64,000 nt of DNA from Shimia sp. Alg240-R146. Its GTDB lineage: Bacteria; Pseudomonadota; Alphaproteobacteria; Rhodobacterales; Rhodobacteraceae. The notes beneath the pieces were generated by a model, which was not told where the DNA came from, did not search any database, and was given only the letters and a program-made list of their open reading frames with translations. The position numbers and the translations under genes were made by a program. How positions within the stretch are numbered: position 1 is the first letter of the stretch; each line of letters begins with the position of its first letter. The DNA lies in contig NZ_CAMZOK010000002.1 of NCBI RefSeq assembly GCF_947331465.1, forward strand, positions 930,001-994,000, in the 5' to 3' direction. Of this stretch, positions 8,580-18,082 are shown piece by piece.

Positions 8580-10052
8580 ATGTCTGCATATAAGCAGTTG
8601 ATGGCGTTTGAGCATACGACTCAGGCTTTGGGTCAGGTTGCCGGCCGTTTGGGCTGGGATCAGGAGGCAATCATGCCAGCGGGAGCAGCCCCGCAGCGGG
8701 CCGAGGAAATGGCCGCGATGGAAAGCGTGCTGCACGCGCGCCGAATTGACCCAAAGGTTGGGACGTGGTTGTCAGAGATTGACGATGCGCAGCTTGGCGA
8801 AGTCGAGCGTGCCCATATGCGCCACATCCGTAAATCGTATGAGAGAACGTCAAAAGTGCCTGCGGATCTGGCCGCAGAAATTGCCAAGGTCACCAGCCGG
8901 GCTCAAGGCATCTGGGCACAGGCGCGGGCCGATGAAGATGTGGCTGCGTTTTTGCCGACGCTAAAAGAAGTTGTGGGCCTTAAGCAGCAAGAAGGTCAGG
9001 CATTGGCAGCGGGTGGCGATGTCTATGACGCCATGGTCGATGACTATGAGCCGGAAATGACGGCCAACGAAATTGCGGCGATGTTTGATGCGATGCGGCC
9101 CCGTCTGGTTGCCTTGCGCGAAGCGGTTCTGGCGGCGAAAGCCCCGCCGAAACTGACCGGATCCTTTCCATCTGCGGCGCAAATGGCGTTGACAGAAAAG
9201 CTGGCGGCATCGTTTGGCTATGATTTTGATCACGGGCGGATTGACCAGGTCACCCATCCGTTCTGTTCGGGCAGCGGTCTGGACGTGCGCATCACCACGC
9301 GCACAACGGATGAGCCGTTCAACTGTTTTTATTCGACCATTCATGAGGTCGGCCACGCCGCCTATGAGCAGGGCATCGACAAGGCGTATCTTCTGACTCC
9401 GCTGGGACGTGGCGTGTCGATGGGCGTGCACGAAAGCCAGAGCAGAATTTATGAAAACCAACTGGGGCGCAGTCGCGCATATACCGATTGGCTGTTCCCG
9501 CAGATGCAAGCGGCGTTTGGCGACTTTGGCGTTGATAACGCTGAGGATTTCTATGGCACTGTGAACCGGGTTAACGACGGCTATATCCGTACCGAAGCCG
9601 ATGAGGTGCAGTATAATTTGCACATCATGCTGCGCTTTGATCTGGAGCGCGCGTTGATGCTGGGCGATCTGGCGGTTGATGACCTTGAGGCGGCTTGGAA
9701 CGACCGGTTTGAATCTGATTTCGGATATGCCGTGGACAAGCCATCCAATGGCGTGTTGCAGGACGTGCACTGGTCGGTTGGTCTATTTGGGTATTTCCCG
9801 ACCTATTCGTTGGGCAATGTCTACGCGGGCTGCCTGAACGAAGCGCTGCGCAAAGCAGTGCCGAATTTGGAAGGCCAACTGGCGCAGGGCGATACGTCGG
9901 CGGCCACGGGCTGGTTGCGGGAAAACCTGCAGCAGTTTGGCGGCTTGCGTACACCGGCGGAAACCATTGAACACGCCACCGGGGCCGCACCGAATGGCGG
10001 GCCTTTGCTGGATTATCTAGAAGCGAAATTCGGCGATATCTACAAGCTTTGA
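8580..10052 (+). CDS. Carboxypeptidase Taq (peptidase family M32)
   Basis: This zinc metallocarboxypeptidase has 490 residues from the ATG at 8580. AGAGGA precedes that start, and an upstream in-frame ATG lies inside ctaA and is unlikely. The zinc site HEVGH is at residues 255-259, followed by the third ligand in GVHESQSRIYEN. The family motif HPFCSG (226-231) and the DEVQYNLHI region near 340 are also present. Members cut C-terminal residues from peptides in the cytoplasm and have a broad internal groove for short unfolded peptides. It is probably co-transcribed with ctaA, although no functional link is known. Confidence 0.93.
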   Translation: MSAYKQLMAFEHTTQALGQVAGRLGWDQEAIMPAGAAPQRAEEMAAMESVLHARRIDPKVGTWLSEIDDAQLGEVERAHMRHIRKSYERTSKVPADLAAEIAKVTSRAQGIWAQARADEDVAAFLPTLKEVVGLKQQEGQALAAGGDVYDAMVDDYEPEMTANEIAAMFDAMRPRLVALREAVLAAKAPPKLTGSFPSAAQMALTEKLAASFGYDFDHGRIDQVTHPFCSGSGLDVRITTRTTDEPFNCFYSTIHEVGHAAYEQGIDKAYLLTPLGRGVSMGVHESQSRIYENQLGRSRAYTDWLFPQMQAAFGDFGVDNAEDFYGTVNRVNDGYIRTEADEVQYNLHIMLRFDLERALMLGDLAVDDLEAAWNDRFESDFGYAVDKPSNGVLQDVHWSVGLFGYFPTYSLGNVYAGCLNEALRKAVPNLEGQLAQGDTSAATGWLRENLQQFGGLRTPAETIEHATGAAPNGGPLLDYLEAKFGDIYKL

Positions 10053-10109
10053 AGCCTTAGAGATATCAGGTTTTGGGGGGCGCTTATGCGTCCCCACTTT
10101 TCGTGCGTG

Positions 10110-10469
10110 TTAGTTGCGCAAGCAGACCGCGGCTTGTCCGACGCTTGTCTTTGCGATGTTCAGCGAGTCTTCGCTAAAGGCGAGGTAGCGTACTATATCC
10201 CCGCTTTGCAGATGGATCTCTCCGTCATCGGTCACAATATAGGCGTCCTGGGTTACCTGATTGCCTGTGCGAATTTCATATGGGAACTCCCGTGCATCGG
10301 CAGGGACATCCGCAAACTCCATCTCATACTCTTTCTTGAGCAAAGTGCAGGTGTAGTTCGCTCCGCTGAATGCGGCGTGGGCTGTGCTGGCGTCTACGGG
10401 TTTCATGTCGGCCAAAGCGAAGGTCGGGACAGCAAAAAGGCAGGCCGCGAAAAGTGCAGGTGTTTTCAT
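10110..10469 (-). CDS. Small exported protein of unknown function
   Basis: The protein has 119 residues. The ATG at 10469 is preferred over the GTG immediately upstream because GGGAG is then 7 bases away. The N-terminus MKTPALFAACLFAVPTFALA is a clear signal peptide with likely cleavage after ALA. The mature part contains two cysteines (YTCTLL and AAVCLRN, the latter three residues from the end) that could form a disulfide, and an ALSGANYTC-like segment followed by acidic stretches. I do not recognise the family. It lies downstream of gyrA on the same strand, separated from it by a strong terminator, so it is probably expressed from its own promoter in 10470-10538. Confidence 0.7.
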   Translation of the reverse strand: MKTPALFAACLFAVPTFALADMKPVDASTAHAAFSGANYTCTLLKKEYEMEFADVPADAREFPYEIRTGNQVTQDAYIVTDDGEIHLQSGDIVRYLAFSEDSLNIAKTSVGQAAVCLRN

Positions 10470-10538
10470 CACTTGGCTCCCAAAAAGTGTTTCTGAGTAA
10501 ACATGCGATGTGGCTATCGGGATGACAAGCCAAGAAAA

Positions 10539-10566
10539 AACGGCGCCTGATTGAGGCGCCGTTTAA
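10539..10566 (-). terminator. Intrinsic terminator of gyrA
   Basis: On the minus strand a 9-bp stem AACGGCGCC/GGCGCCGTT with a 7-base loop is followed by a T-rich run. It sits 23 bases after the gyrA stop. Confidence 0.8.
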
Positions 10567-10588
10567 GAGGGTCTTTGATGGAGCAGGA

Positions 10589-13363
10589 TCAGCTTTCGCT
10601 GACATCTGCGTCCTCTTCGTCGTCATTTTGTTCTGCAATCCAGGCGACCGAAACGACTTCTTCGTTCTTGCCGGTGTTGAAGACTTTCACACCACCTGCA
10701 GAGCGCGAGCGGAAGGAAATACCGTCCACGGGCACCCGGATGGATTGACCTTTGGAGGTTGCCAGCATGATCTGGTCGCCCATCTCAACCGGGAAAGACG
10801 CGACAAGTTCACCGCCGCGCATGGCCTTGTCCATGGCCGCGACGCCCATGCCACCCCGTCCGCGGACAGGGTAGTCGTGACTGGAACTGATCTTGCCGGC
10901 CCCACCGGAGGTGATGGTCAGGATCAGGTTTTCGGAGGCGGACATTTCAGCATAGCGTTCCTGGCTGAGTTCACCTGCAGGGATGTCTTCGTCGTCGGAA
11001 TCCTCGTCCGTCAGACCGGCCACGGCGCGGCGCATCTTGAGATAGGCGGCGCGCTCTTCGCTTTCGGCGCGGAAGTGGCGGATGATCGACATCGAGACGA
11101 CCTCATCCTTGCCGCTCAGCTTGATGCCGCGAACCCCAACGGAGGCGCGCGAGTTGAAGACGCGAACCTCGGTTGTCGGGAAGCGGATTGCACGGCCCGA
11201 GTTGGTCACCAGCATCACGTCGTCTTCTTCCGTACAAATGCGCGCGTTGATCAGCTTGGTGTCGGCGTTGTCGTCCTCAAACTTCATAGCGATCTTGCCG
11301 TTTGATTTCACATTAGTGAAGTCTGACAGTCGGTTACGACGCACAGTTCCCGCGGATGTGGCAAAGACGATTTGCAGGTCGTTCCATTCTTCTTCGGGGC
11401 GATCGACCGGCATGATTGCCGCAATCGAGACACCTGTCGGGATGGGTAGGATGTTGACGATGGCCTTGCCCTTGGCGGTGCGACCACCTTGTGGCAGACG
11501 CCACGTTTTGAGCTTGTAGGCCATGCCGTCGGTGGTGAAGAACAAGAGCTGGGTGTGGGTGTTGGCCACAAAGAGAGTGGTGACCACGTCCTCTTCTTTG
11601 GTCTGCATGCCCGAAATCCCCTTGCCGCCGCGCTTCTGAGCGCGGAAATCGGCAAGCGGAGTGCGTTTGATGTACCCGCCGGAAGTGACGGTCACGACCA
11701 TATCTTCGCGTTCGATCAGGTCTTCGTCGTCCATGTCACCGGACCAGTCGACGATTTGGGTGCGGCGGTCGACGGCGAAGCTTTCACGAACATCGCGCAG
11801 CTCGTCGCAGATGATACCCATGATACGCTCACGTGAGCCGAGAATTTCTAGGTATTCCTTGATCTTAGCGGCCAGTTCCTCGAGCTCGTCGGTGACTTCT
11901 TTGACGCCAATCTGGGTCAGACGTTGCAGGCGCAATTCGAGGATCGCACGGGCCTGCGTTTCGGACAGGTTATAGGTGCCGTCGTCATTCATCTTATGGG
12001 TCGGATCGTCGATCAAACGGATGTAGGCGGCGATGCTTTCGGCGGGCCAACGGCGCGTCATCAGCTTTTCGCGCGCCTCGGCAGCGTCGGCGGAGGCGCG
12101 GATGGTGGCGACCACTTCGTCGACGTTGGTGACAGCGACGGCCAAACCGCAAAGGATATGACTGCGCTCGCGGGCTTTGCGCAACATGTAAGCTGTGCGG
12201 CGCGCGACAACCTCTTCACGGAAATCGATAAATGATGTCAGGAACTTACGCAGTGTAAGTTGTTCAGGCCGGCCGCCATTCAGGGCCAGCATGTTGCACC
12301 CGAAGTAGGTTTGCATCGGCGTAAACCGGAAGAGCTGGTTCAACACGACCTCAGCAGTGGCGTCGCGTTTGAGCTCGACAACCACACGCACGCCGTTGCG
12401 ATCAGATTCATCCTGAACGTGGGCGATGCCCTCGATGCGTTTTTCACGCGCGGCTTCGGCGATCTTTTCAATCATAGACGCCTTGTTGACCTGATAGGGG
12501 ATCTCGTCGATCACAATCGCCCAACGGTCTTTGCGGATCTCTTCGACGCGGGTTTTGGAGCGGATGATAACGCTGCCGCGCCCTTCGAGATAGGCTTTAC
12601 GGGCGCCGGAGCGGCCCAGCAGAATGCCGCCAGTGGGAAAATCGGGGCCAGGCACGTAATCGATCAGCTGTTCGCTTGTCAGGTCCGGATCTTCGATCAA
12701 AGCAAGCGTGGCGTCGACAACTTCTCCCAAGTTGTGGGGGGGAATGTTGGTGGCCATACCCACGGCGATGCCGCCCGCACCGTTGACCAGCATGTTCGGA
12801 AAGCGGGCCGGAAGAACGGTGGGTTCCTGGTCCTTGCCGTCGTAGTTGTCCTGAAAATCGACGGTTTCTTTATCGATGTCAGCCAGCAGGGACGCTGCCG
12901 GTTTGTCCATGCGGACTTCGGTGTAGCGCATGGCGGCAGGGTTGTCGCCGTCCATTGAGCCAAAGTTACCCTGACCATCCAGAAGCGGCAGAGACATCGA
13001 GAAATCCTGCGCCATCCGCACAAGCGCGTCATAGATCGCGCTGTCGCCATGGGGGTGGTATTTACCCATGACGTCGCCAACCGGACGGGCCGATTTGCGA
13101 TAGGATTTGTCGTGGCTGTTTCCGGATTCATGCATCGCATAGAGAATGCGGCGGTGGACCGGTTTCAGGCCGTCACGCAGGTCAGGAATGGCACGGCTGA
13201 CGATCACGCTCATGGCGTAGTCGAGATAGGAGGTGCTCATCTCTTCTTCGATGGTGACGGACGGACCGTCGTGGATCATCCGCTGGTGAGTGGATTCGTC
13301 TTCGTTTTCAGGGGTTTCTGGCGTGTCGCTCAAGTCCCGGTCTCGCTTCTTTGTGGCGGTCAA
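10589..13363 (-). CDS. gyrA: DNA gyrase subunit A
   Basis: This 924-residue subunit A of the ATP-dependent type II topoisomerase cuts and rejoins DNA while introducing negative supercoils. The breakage-reunion domain begins after a 40-residue acidic N-terminal extension. The catalytic tyrosine is Tyr147 in AAMRYTEVR. The quinolone-resistance region reads [11 protein letters not shown], with Ser108 and Asp112 at the positions of E. coli Ser83 and Asp87, so no common resistance change is visible. The GyrA box [10 protein letters not shown] opens the C-terminal DNA-wrapping beta-pinwheel. The acidic tail ends EEDADVSES. It forms its own unit, with a terminator after it and a 222-base promoter region upstream. 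Confidence 0.98.
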   Translation of the reverse strand: MTATKKRDRDLSDTPETPENEDESTHQRMIHDGPSVTIEEEMSTSYLDYAMSVIVSRAIPDLRDGLKPVHRRILYAMHESGNSHDKSYRKSARPVGDVMGKYHPHGDSAIYDALVRMAQDFSMSLPLLDGQGNFGSMDGDNPAAMRYTEVRMDKPAASLLADIDKETVDFQDNYDGKDQEPTVLPARFPNMLVNGAGGIAVGMATNIPPHNLGEVVDATLALIEDPDLTSEQLIDYVPGPDFPTGGILLGRSGARKAYLEGRGSVIIRSKTRVEEIRKDRWAIVIDEIPYQVNKASMIEKIAEAAREKRIEGIAHVQDESDRNGVRVVVELKRDATAEVVLNQLFRFTPMQTYFGCNMLALNGGRPEQLTLRKFLTSFIDFREEVVARRTAYMLRKARERSHILCGLAVAVTNVDEVVATIRASADAAEAREKLMTRRWPAESIAAYIRLIDDPTHKMNDDGTYNLSETQARAILELRLQRLTQIGVKEVTDELEELAAKIKEYLEILGSRERIMGIICDELRDVRESFAVDRRTQIVDWSGDMDDEDLIEREDMVVTVTSGGYIKRTPLADFRAQKRGGKGISGMQTKEEDVVTTLFVANTHTQLLFFTTDGMAYKLKTWRLPQGGRTAKGKAIVNILPIPTGVSIAAIMPVDRPEEEWNDLQIVFATSAGTVRRNRLSDFTNVKSNGKIAMKFEDDNADTKLINARICTEEDDVMLVTNSGRAIRFPTTEVRVFNSRASVGVRGIKLSGKDEVVSMSIIRHFRAESEERAAYLKMRRAVAGLTDEDSDDEDIPAGELSQERYAEMSASENLILTITSGGAGKISSSHDYPVRGRGGMGVAAMDKAMRGGELVASFPVEMGDQIMLATSKGQSIRVPVDGISFRSRSAGGVKVFNTGKNEEVVSVAWIAEQNDDEEDADVSES

Positions 13364-13585
13364 TATCTTGTTACAAAACGTATATCAGAGGCAGGATATA
13401 GGGCGCAATGGCTGAGGTGGCAGTGGACTGCCAGAAGCGTAAAAATGCCGATAAGAGTATGAATTTATTGAACTTCAATGCGAATTTAATTGGGCATTGC
13501 AACGAAGGCGAAATCTGATCTGTTCACAGCAGGAAATCTGCGCAAGACTGAACCAGTTCTATCTGTCATTTCGGAAGGGGTCTCT

Positions 13586-14296
13586 ATGGCGCATTTCAAG
13601 TTGCGTGTTGCGGTCATTTCATTGCTTGGCTGTACCGGTTTTTCAGCGGATGCGCAGGCAGAAAACGCCTGGCAGAAACTCAAGAAAGGTGCCGCTCAGA
13701 CCGGAGAGGCAATTGGCGACGGCGCGGAGGCCGTTGGTGGTGCCATCAACAAGGGGGCAAAGGCCGTTGGCAACAGCATATCCTCCACCGGTGAGTTGCT
13801 GTCCAACGAAGAAACGCCCGAACAAACGCGCGCCCGTCTGGATGCCATGTCGGATAGCATTCTCGCGCGTCTTTTGAGGGAAAATGCCGATGCTTCTGCG
13901 CTCTATCAGGCCAGCGCTGGATTTGCCGCGTTTGACACACGAAAAGTGACCATCTTTCCGGTCTCAGCGGGCTATGGGCGCGGCGTGGCTGTCGGGCCGG
14001 AAGGGGCACGAACCTATATGAATATGGGCACAGGCGGCGTGGGCGCTGCGCTTGGAATAGGTGGTTTTGAAACGCAGTTTGTCATTTTGTTTGAGACAAC
14101 GACGGATTTTGACAGCTTTGTAATCAACGGCTTTGATGCAACCGCAGGCATGGGCAGCATGTCGGACGAAGGCCGCGATGACGAGAGCGTGCGGTTCGTG
14201 GATGGGCGGTCTTTCTTTTTGCTGGATAAGAAAGGTTGGCGCGTGAATGCCAATGCTGAAGGCACCAAATACTGGCGCTCGCCCGAGTTGAACTAG
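13586..14296 (+). CDS. SYLF-domain (YSC84-like) exported protein
   Basis: The protein has 236 residues from the ATG at 13586, which has GGAAGGGG just upstream and begins a signal peptide (MAHFKLRVAVISLLGCTGFS, cleavage near DAQA). After a Gly/Ala/Lys-rich linker (residues 40-75, repeats of the KGA and GEAIG type) comes the SYLF-type domain: ADASALYQASAGFAAF, SAGYGRGVAVG, and a glycine-rich MGTGGVGAALGIGGF followed by FVILFETTTDFDSFV. In eukaryotes SYLF domains bind phosphoinositides; in bacteria the role is unknown and probably lipid- or envelope-related. It reads away from gyrA. An upstream GTG/ATG frame from 13490 exists but would destroy the signal peptide. Confidence 0.82.
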   Translation: MAHFKLRVAVISLLGCTGFSADAQAENAWQKLKKGAAQTGEAIGDGAEAVGGAINKGAKAVGNSISSTGELLSNEETPEQTRARLDAMSDSILARLLRENADASALYQASAGFAAFDTRKVTIFPVSAGYGRGVAVGPEGARTYMNMGTGGVGAALGIGGFETQFVILFETTTDFDSFVINGFDATAGMGSMSDEGRDDESVRFVDGRSFFLLDKKGWRVNANAEGTKYWRSPELN

Positions 14297-14389
14297 GCCG
14301 CTGTGACGTGGCGTTGCCAAAACGGACACCATCTGGGGCAAAGTCGCGGTCGGGCCTATGGTTTGTCACAACCTAACAGGAGGCGCGTC

Positions 14390-15454
14390 ATGCAACGAAT
14401 TTTGGTGGATCAGACCGACATCACAAAGACACAAGTTCAAGAGGTTGCCTCAGCACCTCTGGCTGACGGGCAGGCCCGGATGAAAATCCGTCGCTTTGCG
14501 TTGACGGCGAACAATGTGACCTATGCCGCGTCGGGTTTTATGATCGGCTACTGGCATTTCTTTCCGACCGGCATCGAAGGTCAGGGCATCGTGCCGGTCT
14601 GGGGCTTTGCAGAAGTGGTCGAGAGCGCCTCGGAGGTTCTTGAAGTTGGTGAGCGTCTTTATGGCTTTTGGCCGATGGCAGACGAGTTGGTGATCACGCC
14701 ACAGGATATGGGCGGCAAAACTGTGCTTGATGCCAGCGACCATCGCGCCAAGTTGCCTGTGGTGTACAACCGCTATACCCGAAGCACGGAAAAACCCGCC
14801 GATCTTGAGGGGTATCAATCCCTTTTGCAGCCACTGTTGGCGACGTCTTACCTGCTGTTTGATTGGCTGAAGGATAACGAATTTTTTGATGCAAAACAGA
14901 TAATTGTAGGAAGCGCTTCATCTAAAACCGGTCTTGGATTATGCAAGTTTCTTGCCGAACTCGACGGGCGGCCAGTGAAGATTGTTGGTCTGACGTCGTC
15001 AGGCAATGCAGACTATGTGGCGGCGCAATCCGGCGCGGACAGCGTGGTGACCTATGACAAGATTGAGACGTTGGACAAAGTCCCCTCGGTCTACGTCGAT
15101 ATGTCGGGCAATGCAGACGTAAAACGGAGGTTGCACGCGCATTTGGCGGATGATTTGCGCCACTCCAGCGCGGTAGGCACCAGCCACTGGGATCAATTCA
15201 AGGCCAAACAGGAGCTTGAAGGCGTGAAGCCGCAGTTCTTCTTTGCGCCAAGCCAGATTGAGAAACGTCGCGCAGAATGGGGTCCGGGCGAGATTGAGCG
15301 GCAAATCACAGCGGGTTGGAAACGGCTGGCGGCGGATGCGAGCGCGTGGTTGGACCTAAAAGAACATGTCGGGCTGGACGCCGTCGCTGACGTCTATGGC
15401 GCATTGGCTACCGGGCAGGCGAATGCCCGCCACGGTCACGTTGTGAACCTTTAG
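14390..15454 (+). CDS. DUF2855 family protein (MDR-reductase-like)
   Basis: The protein has 354 residues from the ATG at 14390, with AGGAGG placed ideally. It resembles the medium-chain reductase fold: an N-terminal substrate-domain-like part (LTANNVTYAASGFMIGYW, VPVWGFAEVVES, VGERLYGFWPMADEL) and a central nucleotide-binding-like part near residues 160-200 (IIVGSASSKTGLGLCKFLAE, then KIVGLTSSGN). DUF2855 proteins have no assigned reaction. Retention of the GSASSKTGLGL loop suggests a dinucleotide-binding, possibly quinone-reductase-like, enzyme. The last 4 bases overlap the end of the convergent radical SAM gene. Confidence 0.82.
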   Translation: MQRILVDQTDITKTQVQEVASAPLADGQARMKIRRFALTANNVTYAASGFMIGYWHFFPTGIEGQGIVPVWGFAEVVESASEVLEVGERLYGFWPMADELVITPQDMGGKTVLDASDHRAKLPVVYNRYTRSTEKPADLEGYQSLLQPLLATSYLLFDWLKDNEFFDAKQIIVGSASSKTGLGLCKFLAELDGRPVKIVGLTSSGNADYVAAQSGADSVVTYDKIETLDKVPSVYVDMSGNADVKRRLHAHLADDLRHSSAVGTSHWDQFKAKQELEGVKPQFFFAPSQIEKRRAEWGPGEIERQITAGWKRLAADASAWLDLKEHVGLDAVADVYGALATGQANARHGHVVNL

Positions 15455-16404
15455 GCCGAACAGCTGGCCCCGCCAAGCACGCAAAACTTGGCACAATGCG
15501 GATGGTTGAGCGCGACGTCGCGCTCGGCCTCTTCCAATGAGGCGCCCAAATCAAATTGCGGATCATACGGCAGCAGGGTGCAGGCAATCACCGAAGGGGC
15601 GTCAGCGCCTTTGTGACGGACCACCATGCGTGAATTGGAACACATGACCTCGGATGGGGATTTGTTCAGGATCGACCAGCAGTCCGTCGTAATTTCCGGC
15701 ACATCGACGGTTTCATCCATTTCCGGAAAAAGTATAGTTTTTGCAGGGCTTTGAGCTTCAATATCGAAACCTTCATCCGCAAAAAGTTGCGCGTAACCGG
15801 CCCGCGAGTCAGCGTCGCTTTCGCCCCAGACGGTGCGGCCGGCAACTGTCATTTGGAAGCCTTCGTCACGCAGCCATCGCATGCCTTGCAGGGTACGCTC
15901 AAAGCTGCCTTTTCCGCGTTCTTTGTCGTGCAACTCGGCGCCATAGTGGTCAACGGAAATGCGGAAGGTCAGCTTGTCGCGATAGCTGTCCCTAAGAGAA
16001 AGAATGCCCTCTTTGACGCGTTTTCGCATCATTGGTTGCATGGCATTTGTCAGGATCAACACCTCATAGCCGCGCTCAAGCGCGCGGCGGGTCATTTCCA
16101 CCATCTCAGGGTTCATGAAGGGCTCACCACCGGTAAACCCGATTTCACGCACACCCCAGTTCCGATCGTCCAGTTGATCGAGGTAGTCAGAGACTTCATC
16201 CGCCGTCAGATAGACAAGCGCGTCATTGCTGGGCGAGGACAGAATATAGCAGTTCTCACACTTGATATTGCAGAGCGTTCCGGTGTTGAACCAAAGGGTC
16301 TGCGGGTCGGTGAGGGACACAGTTGCGCGTGTGTCGCCTTTGGCCGTCAGATGCGGGTCAACAAATTTCTCTGAGAGCCGGGACTGGGTCGCGTGGTCTT
16401 TCAT
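15451..16404 (-). CDS. Radical SAM protein with C-terminal cysteine cluster
   Basis: The protein has 317 residues. The radical SAM motif is C45-N-I-K-C49-E-N-C52, preceded by FNTGTL and followed by YILSSPSND. GGEPF near residue 92 is the SAM-binding glycine motif. The C-terminal third holds six further cysteines (242, 255, 275, 304, 308, 315), spaced as in SPASM/twitch proteins that carry an extra Fe-S cluster. Such enzymes often modify peptides or small molecules, but no precursor-peptide gene is visible on either side, so the substrate is unknown. The gene is monocistronic and its end overlaps the convergent DUF2855 gene by 4 bases. Confidence 0.85.
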   Translation of the reverse strand: MKDHATQSRLSEKFVDPHLTAKGDTRATVSLTDPQTLWFNTGTLCNIKCENCYILSSPSNDALVYLTADEVSDYLDQLDDRNWGVREIGFTGGEPFMNPEMVEMTRRALERGYEVLILTNAMQPMMRKRVKEGILSLRDSYRDKLTFRISVDHYGAELHDKERGKGSFERTLQGMRWLRDEGFQMTVAGRTVWGESDADSRAGYAQLFADEGFDIEAQSPAKTILFPEMDETVDVPEITTDCWSILNKSPSEVMCSNSRMVVRHKGADAPSVIACTLLPYDPQFDLGASLEEAERDVALNHPHCAKFCVLGGASCSA

Positions 16405-16486
16405 GTGCCTGTCACTTCTTTTTGGTGCAACGGAGGTAGCCGTTAAGTGGCCAACTGGTAAAGAGCTTTGCGTTTGGCTGACACAG

Positions 16487-16514
16487 TTGTGATGCGTGCT
16501 TGCGATGATACAAT
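16487..16514 (+). promoter_or_regulatory. Probable sigma-70 promoter of zwf-pgl-pgi
   Basis: TTGTGA at 16487-16492 and TACAAT at 16509-16514 are 16 bases apart. Transcription would start near 16521, about 20 bases ahead of the palindromic operator. Confidence 0.45.
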
Positions 16515-16540
16515 CGCGGTGCTACATCCGAATTAGCGGC

Positions 16541-16558
16541 TTCGTTAGCGCTAACGAA
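16541..16558. promoter_or_regulatory. LacI-family-type operator upstream of zwf
   Basis: A perfect 18-base palindrome, TTCGTTAGC/GCTAACGAA, with the central CG step and GTTAGCGCTAAC core common to LacI-family sites. It lies 61 bases before the zwf start and just after the predicted transcription start, a position expected for repression. No LacI-family gene is in the window, so the regulator would be encoded elsewhere. Confidence 0.65.
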
Positions 16559-16618
16559 TTTCAAATTGAACGTCGCTGGGGCTGGATTGTCTTGGCGATG
16601 ACAGGAAAGACAAACGAC

Positions 16619-18082
16619 ATGGTCTCGCGCACAATTCCAGTGGACTCTTTTGATCTGGTGGTGATCGGTGGAACAGGCGATCTCGCAAGGCGCAAAATCC
16701 TGCCTGCGTTGTTCAAAAGGTTTTGCTCGGGCCAAGTGGCCGGAGAAAGTCGGTTGATTGGTGCGGCACGGCGGGCGTTTGACACAGATGGGTATCGTGC
16801 ATTTGTGCGCGACGCATTGCGCGAGTTCGCAGGCGAGATTGCTCTGGATGAAGACGCGGTTGCAAAGTTCTGTGCCACGGTGGATTACGTGGCGATTGAT
16901 GCGCGCGGCGACAACGGCTGGCAAGATTTGGCGGATTTGATGGAGGCGGGGGCTGCACCCGATGCGGTGCGGGCTTTCTACTTCTCGGTTGGTCCGGGCC
17001 TGTTTTCCGAAATAGCTCAAAAACTGCAACGCTTTGGCTTGACCAATGAAGCCAGTCGGGTGGTGGTCGAAAAACCCTTTGGTCGGGATCTGGACAGCGC
17101 GCGGGCGCTCAATGCGCAGTTGGCGCAGTATTTTGACGAAAGCCAGATCTACCGGATTGACCATTATCTCGGCAAAGAGACCGTTCAAAACCTGATGGCA
17201 GTGCGGTTTGGCAATATGCTGTTTGAGCCGCTGTGGAATGCGCAATACATCGACCATATCCAGATCACGGTCGCAGAAAGCGTAGGTGTCGAGGGGCGGG
17301 GCGAGTTTTATGATCGTGCCGGAACCATGCGGGACATGGTGCAGAACCATCTGATGCAATTGCTGTGCCTGATCGCGATGGAGCCTCCGGCGCATTTTGA
17401 TCCGGATGCGGTGCGCGATGAAAAGCTCAAGGTGATCCGTGCGCTTGATGGGGTTCAGCCACATCATATCGTGCGTGGGCAATACACAGCCTCGGACGGC
17501 GCGCTGAGCTATCGTGAAGATGTGGGCAATGAACGGTCCAAAACCGAGAGTTTCGTGGCCCTGAAATGCCACCTCAACAATTGGCGGTGGGCCGGAACGC
17601 CGTTTTATTTGCGCACTGGCAAGCGGTTGAGCCATCGCGATAGCGAGATCACCGTTGTGTTCAAAGACACGCCGCATTCGATTTTTGGGCCCGAAGCAGG
17701 GCGGCATCGCAACGAGTTGACCATTCAGTTGCAACCAAACGAGGGCATTACGCTGGGCGTGACCATCAAAGAACCGGGGCCGGGTGGAATGCGGTTGGTG
17801 GACGTGCCGCTGGACATGAGTTTTGCCGAGGCATTGGGCCCGAGCGCGGATACGCCGGATGCTTATGAGCGGCTGATTATGGATGTGATCCGCGGCAACC
17901 AAACGTTGTTCATGCGCAATGATGAGGTTGAGGCTGCCTGGGCTTGGACCGATCCGATTATTCGCGGCTGGGAAGCGCGCGGCGATGTGCCCAAACCTTA
18001 TGATGCCTATAGCGCAGGGCCGGACGATGCCATGCTGATGATGCGCCGGGACGGGCGCGAATGGAAAGGACTGAGCAAGTGA
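16619..18082 (+). CDS. zwf: Glucose-6-phosphate 1-dehydrogenase
   Basis: This 487-residue enzyme oxidises glucose 6-phosphate to 6-phosphogluconolactone with NAD(P). The start at MVSRTIPVDSFDLVV is chosen because AGGAAAG is upstream and the length then fits the family; earlier in-frame starts would extend through the operator. The nucleotide motif GGTGDLARRK is at residues 17-26. The substrate site YRIDHYLGKE and the RTGKRL region are intact. It is first in the operon: its TGA overlaps the GTG of pgl. In this group it feeds the Entner-Doudoroff pathway, although edd and eda are not in the window. Confidence 0.97.
   Translation: MVSRTIPVDSFDLVVIGGTGDLARRKILPALFKRFCSGQVAGESRLIGAARRAFDTDGYRAFVRDALREFAGEIALDEDAVAKFCATVDYVAIDARGDNGWQDLADLMEAGAAPDAVRAFYFSVGPGLFSEIAQKLQRFGLTNEASRVVVEKPFGRDLDSARALNAQLAQYFDESQIYRIDHYLGKETVQNLMAVRFGNMLFEPLWNAQYIDHIQITVAESVGVEGRGEFYDRAGTMRDMVQNHLMQLLCLIAMEPPAHFDPDAVRDEKLKVIRALDGVQPHHIVRGQYTASDGALSYREDVGNERSKTESFVALKCHLNNWRWAGTPFYLRTGKRLSHRDSEITVVFKDTPHSIFGPEAGRHRNELTIQLQPNEGITLGVTIKEPGPGGMRLVDVPLDMSFAEALGPSADTPDAYERLIMDVIRGNQTLFMRNDEVEAAWAWTDPIIRGWEARGDVPKPYDAYSAGPDDAMLMMRRDGREWKGLSK

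Noticed and set aside
16412..17902. 496-residue open frame antisense to zwf
   Set aside because: It mirrors the codon pattern of zwf, has no recognisable motif and is rich in His, Arg and Pro as expected of a shadow frame.
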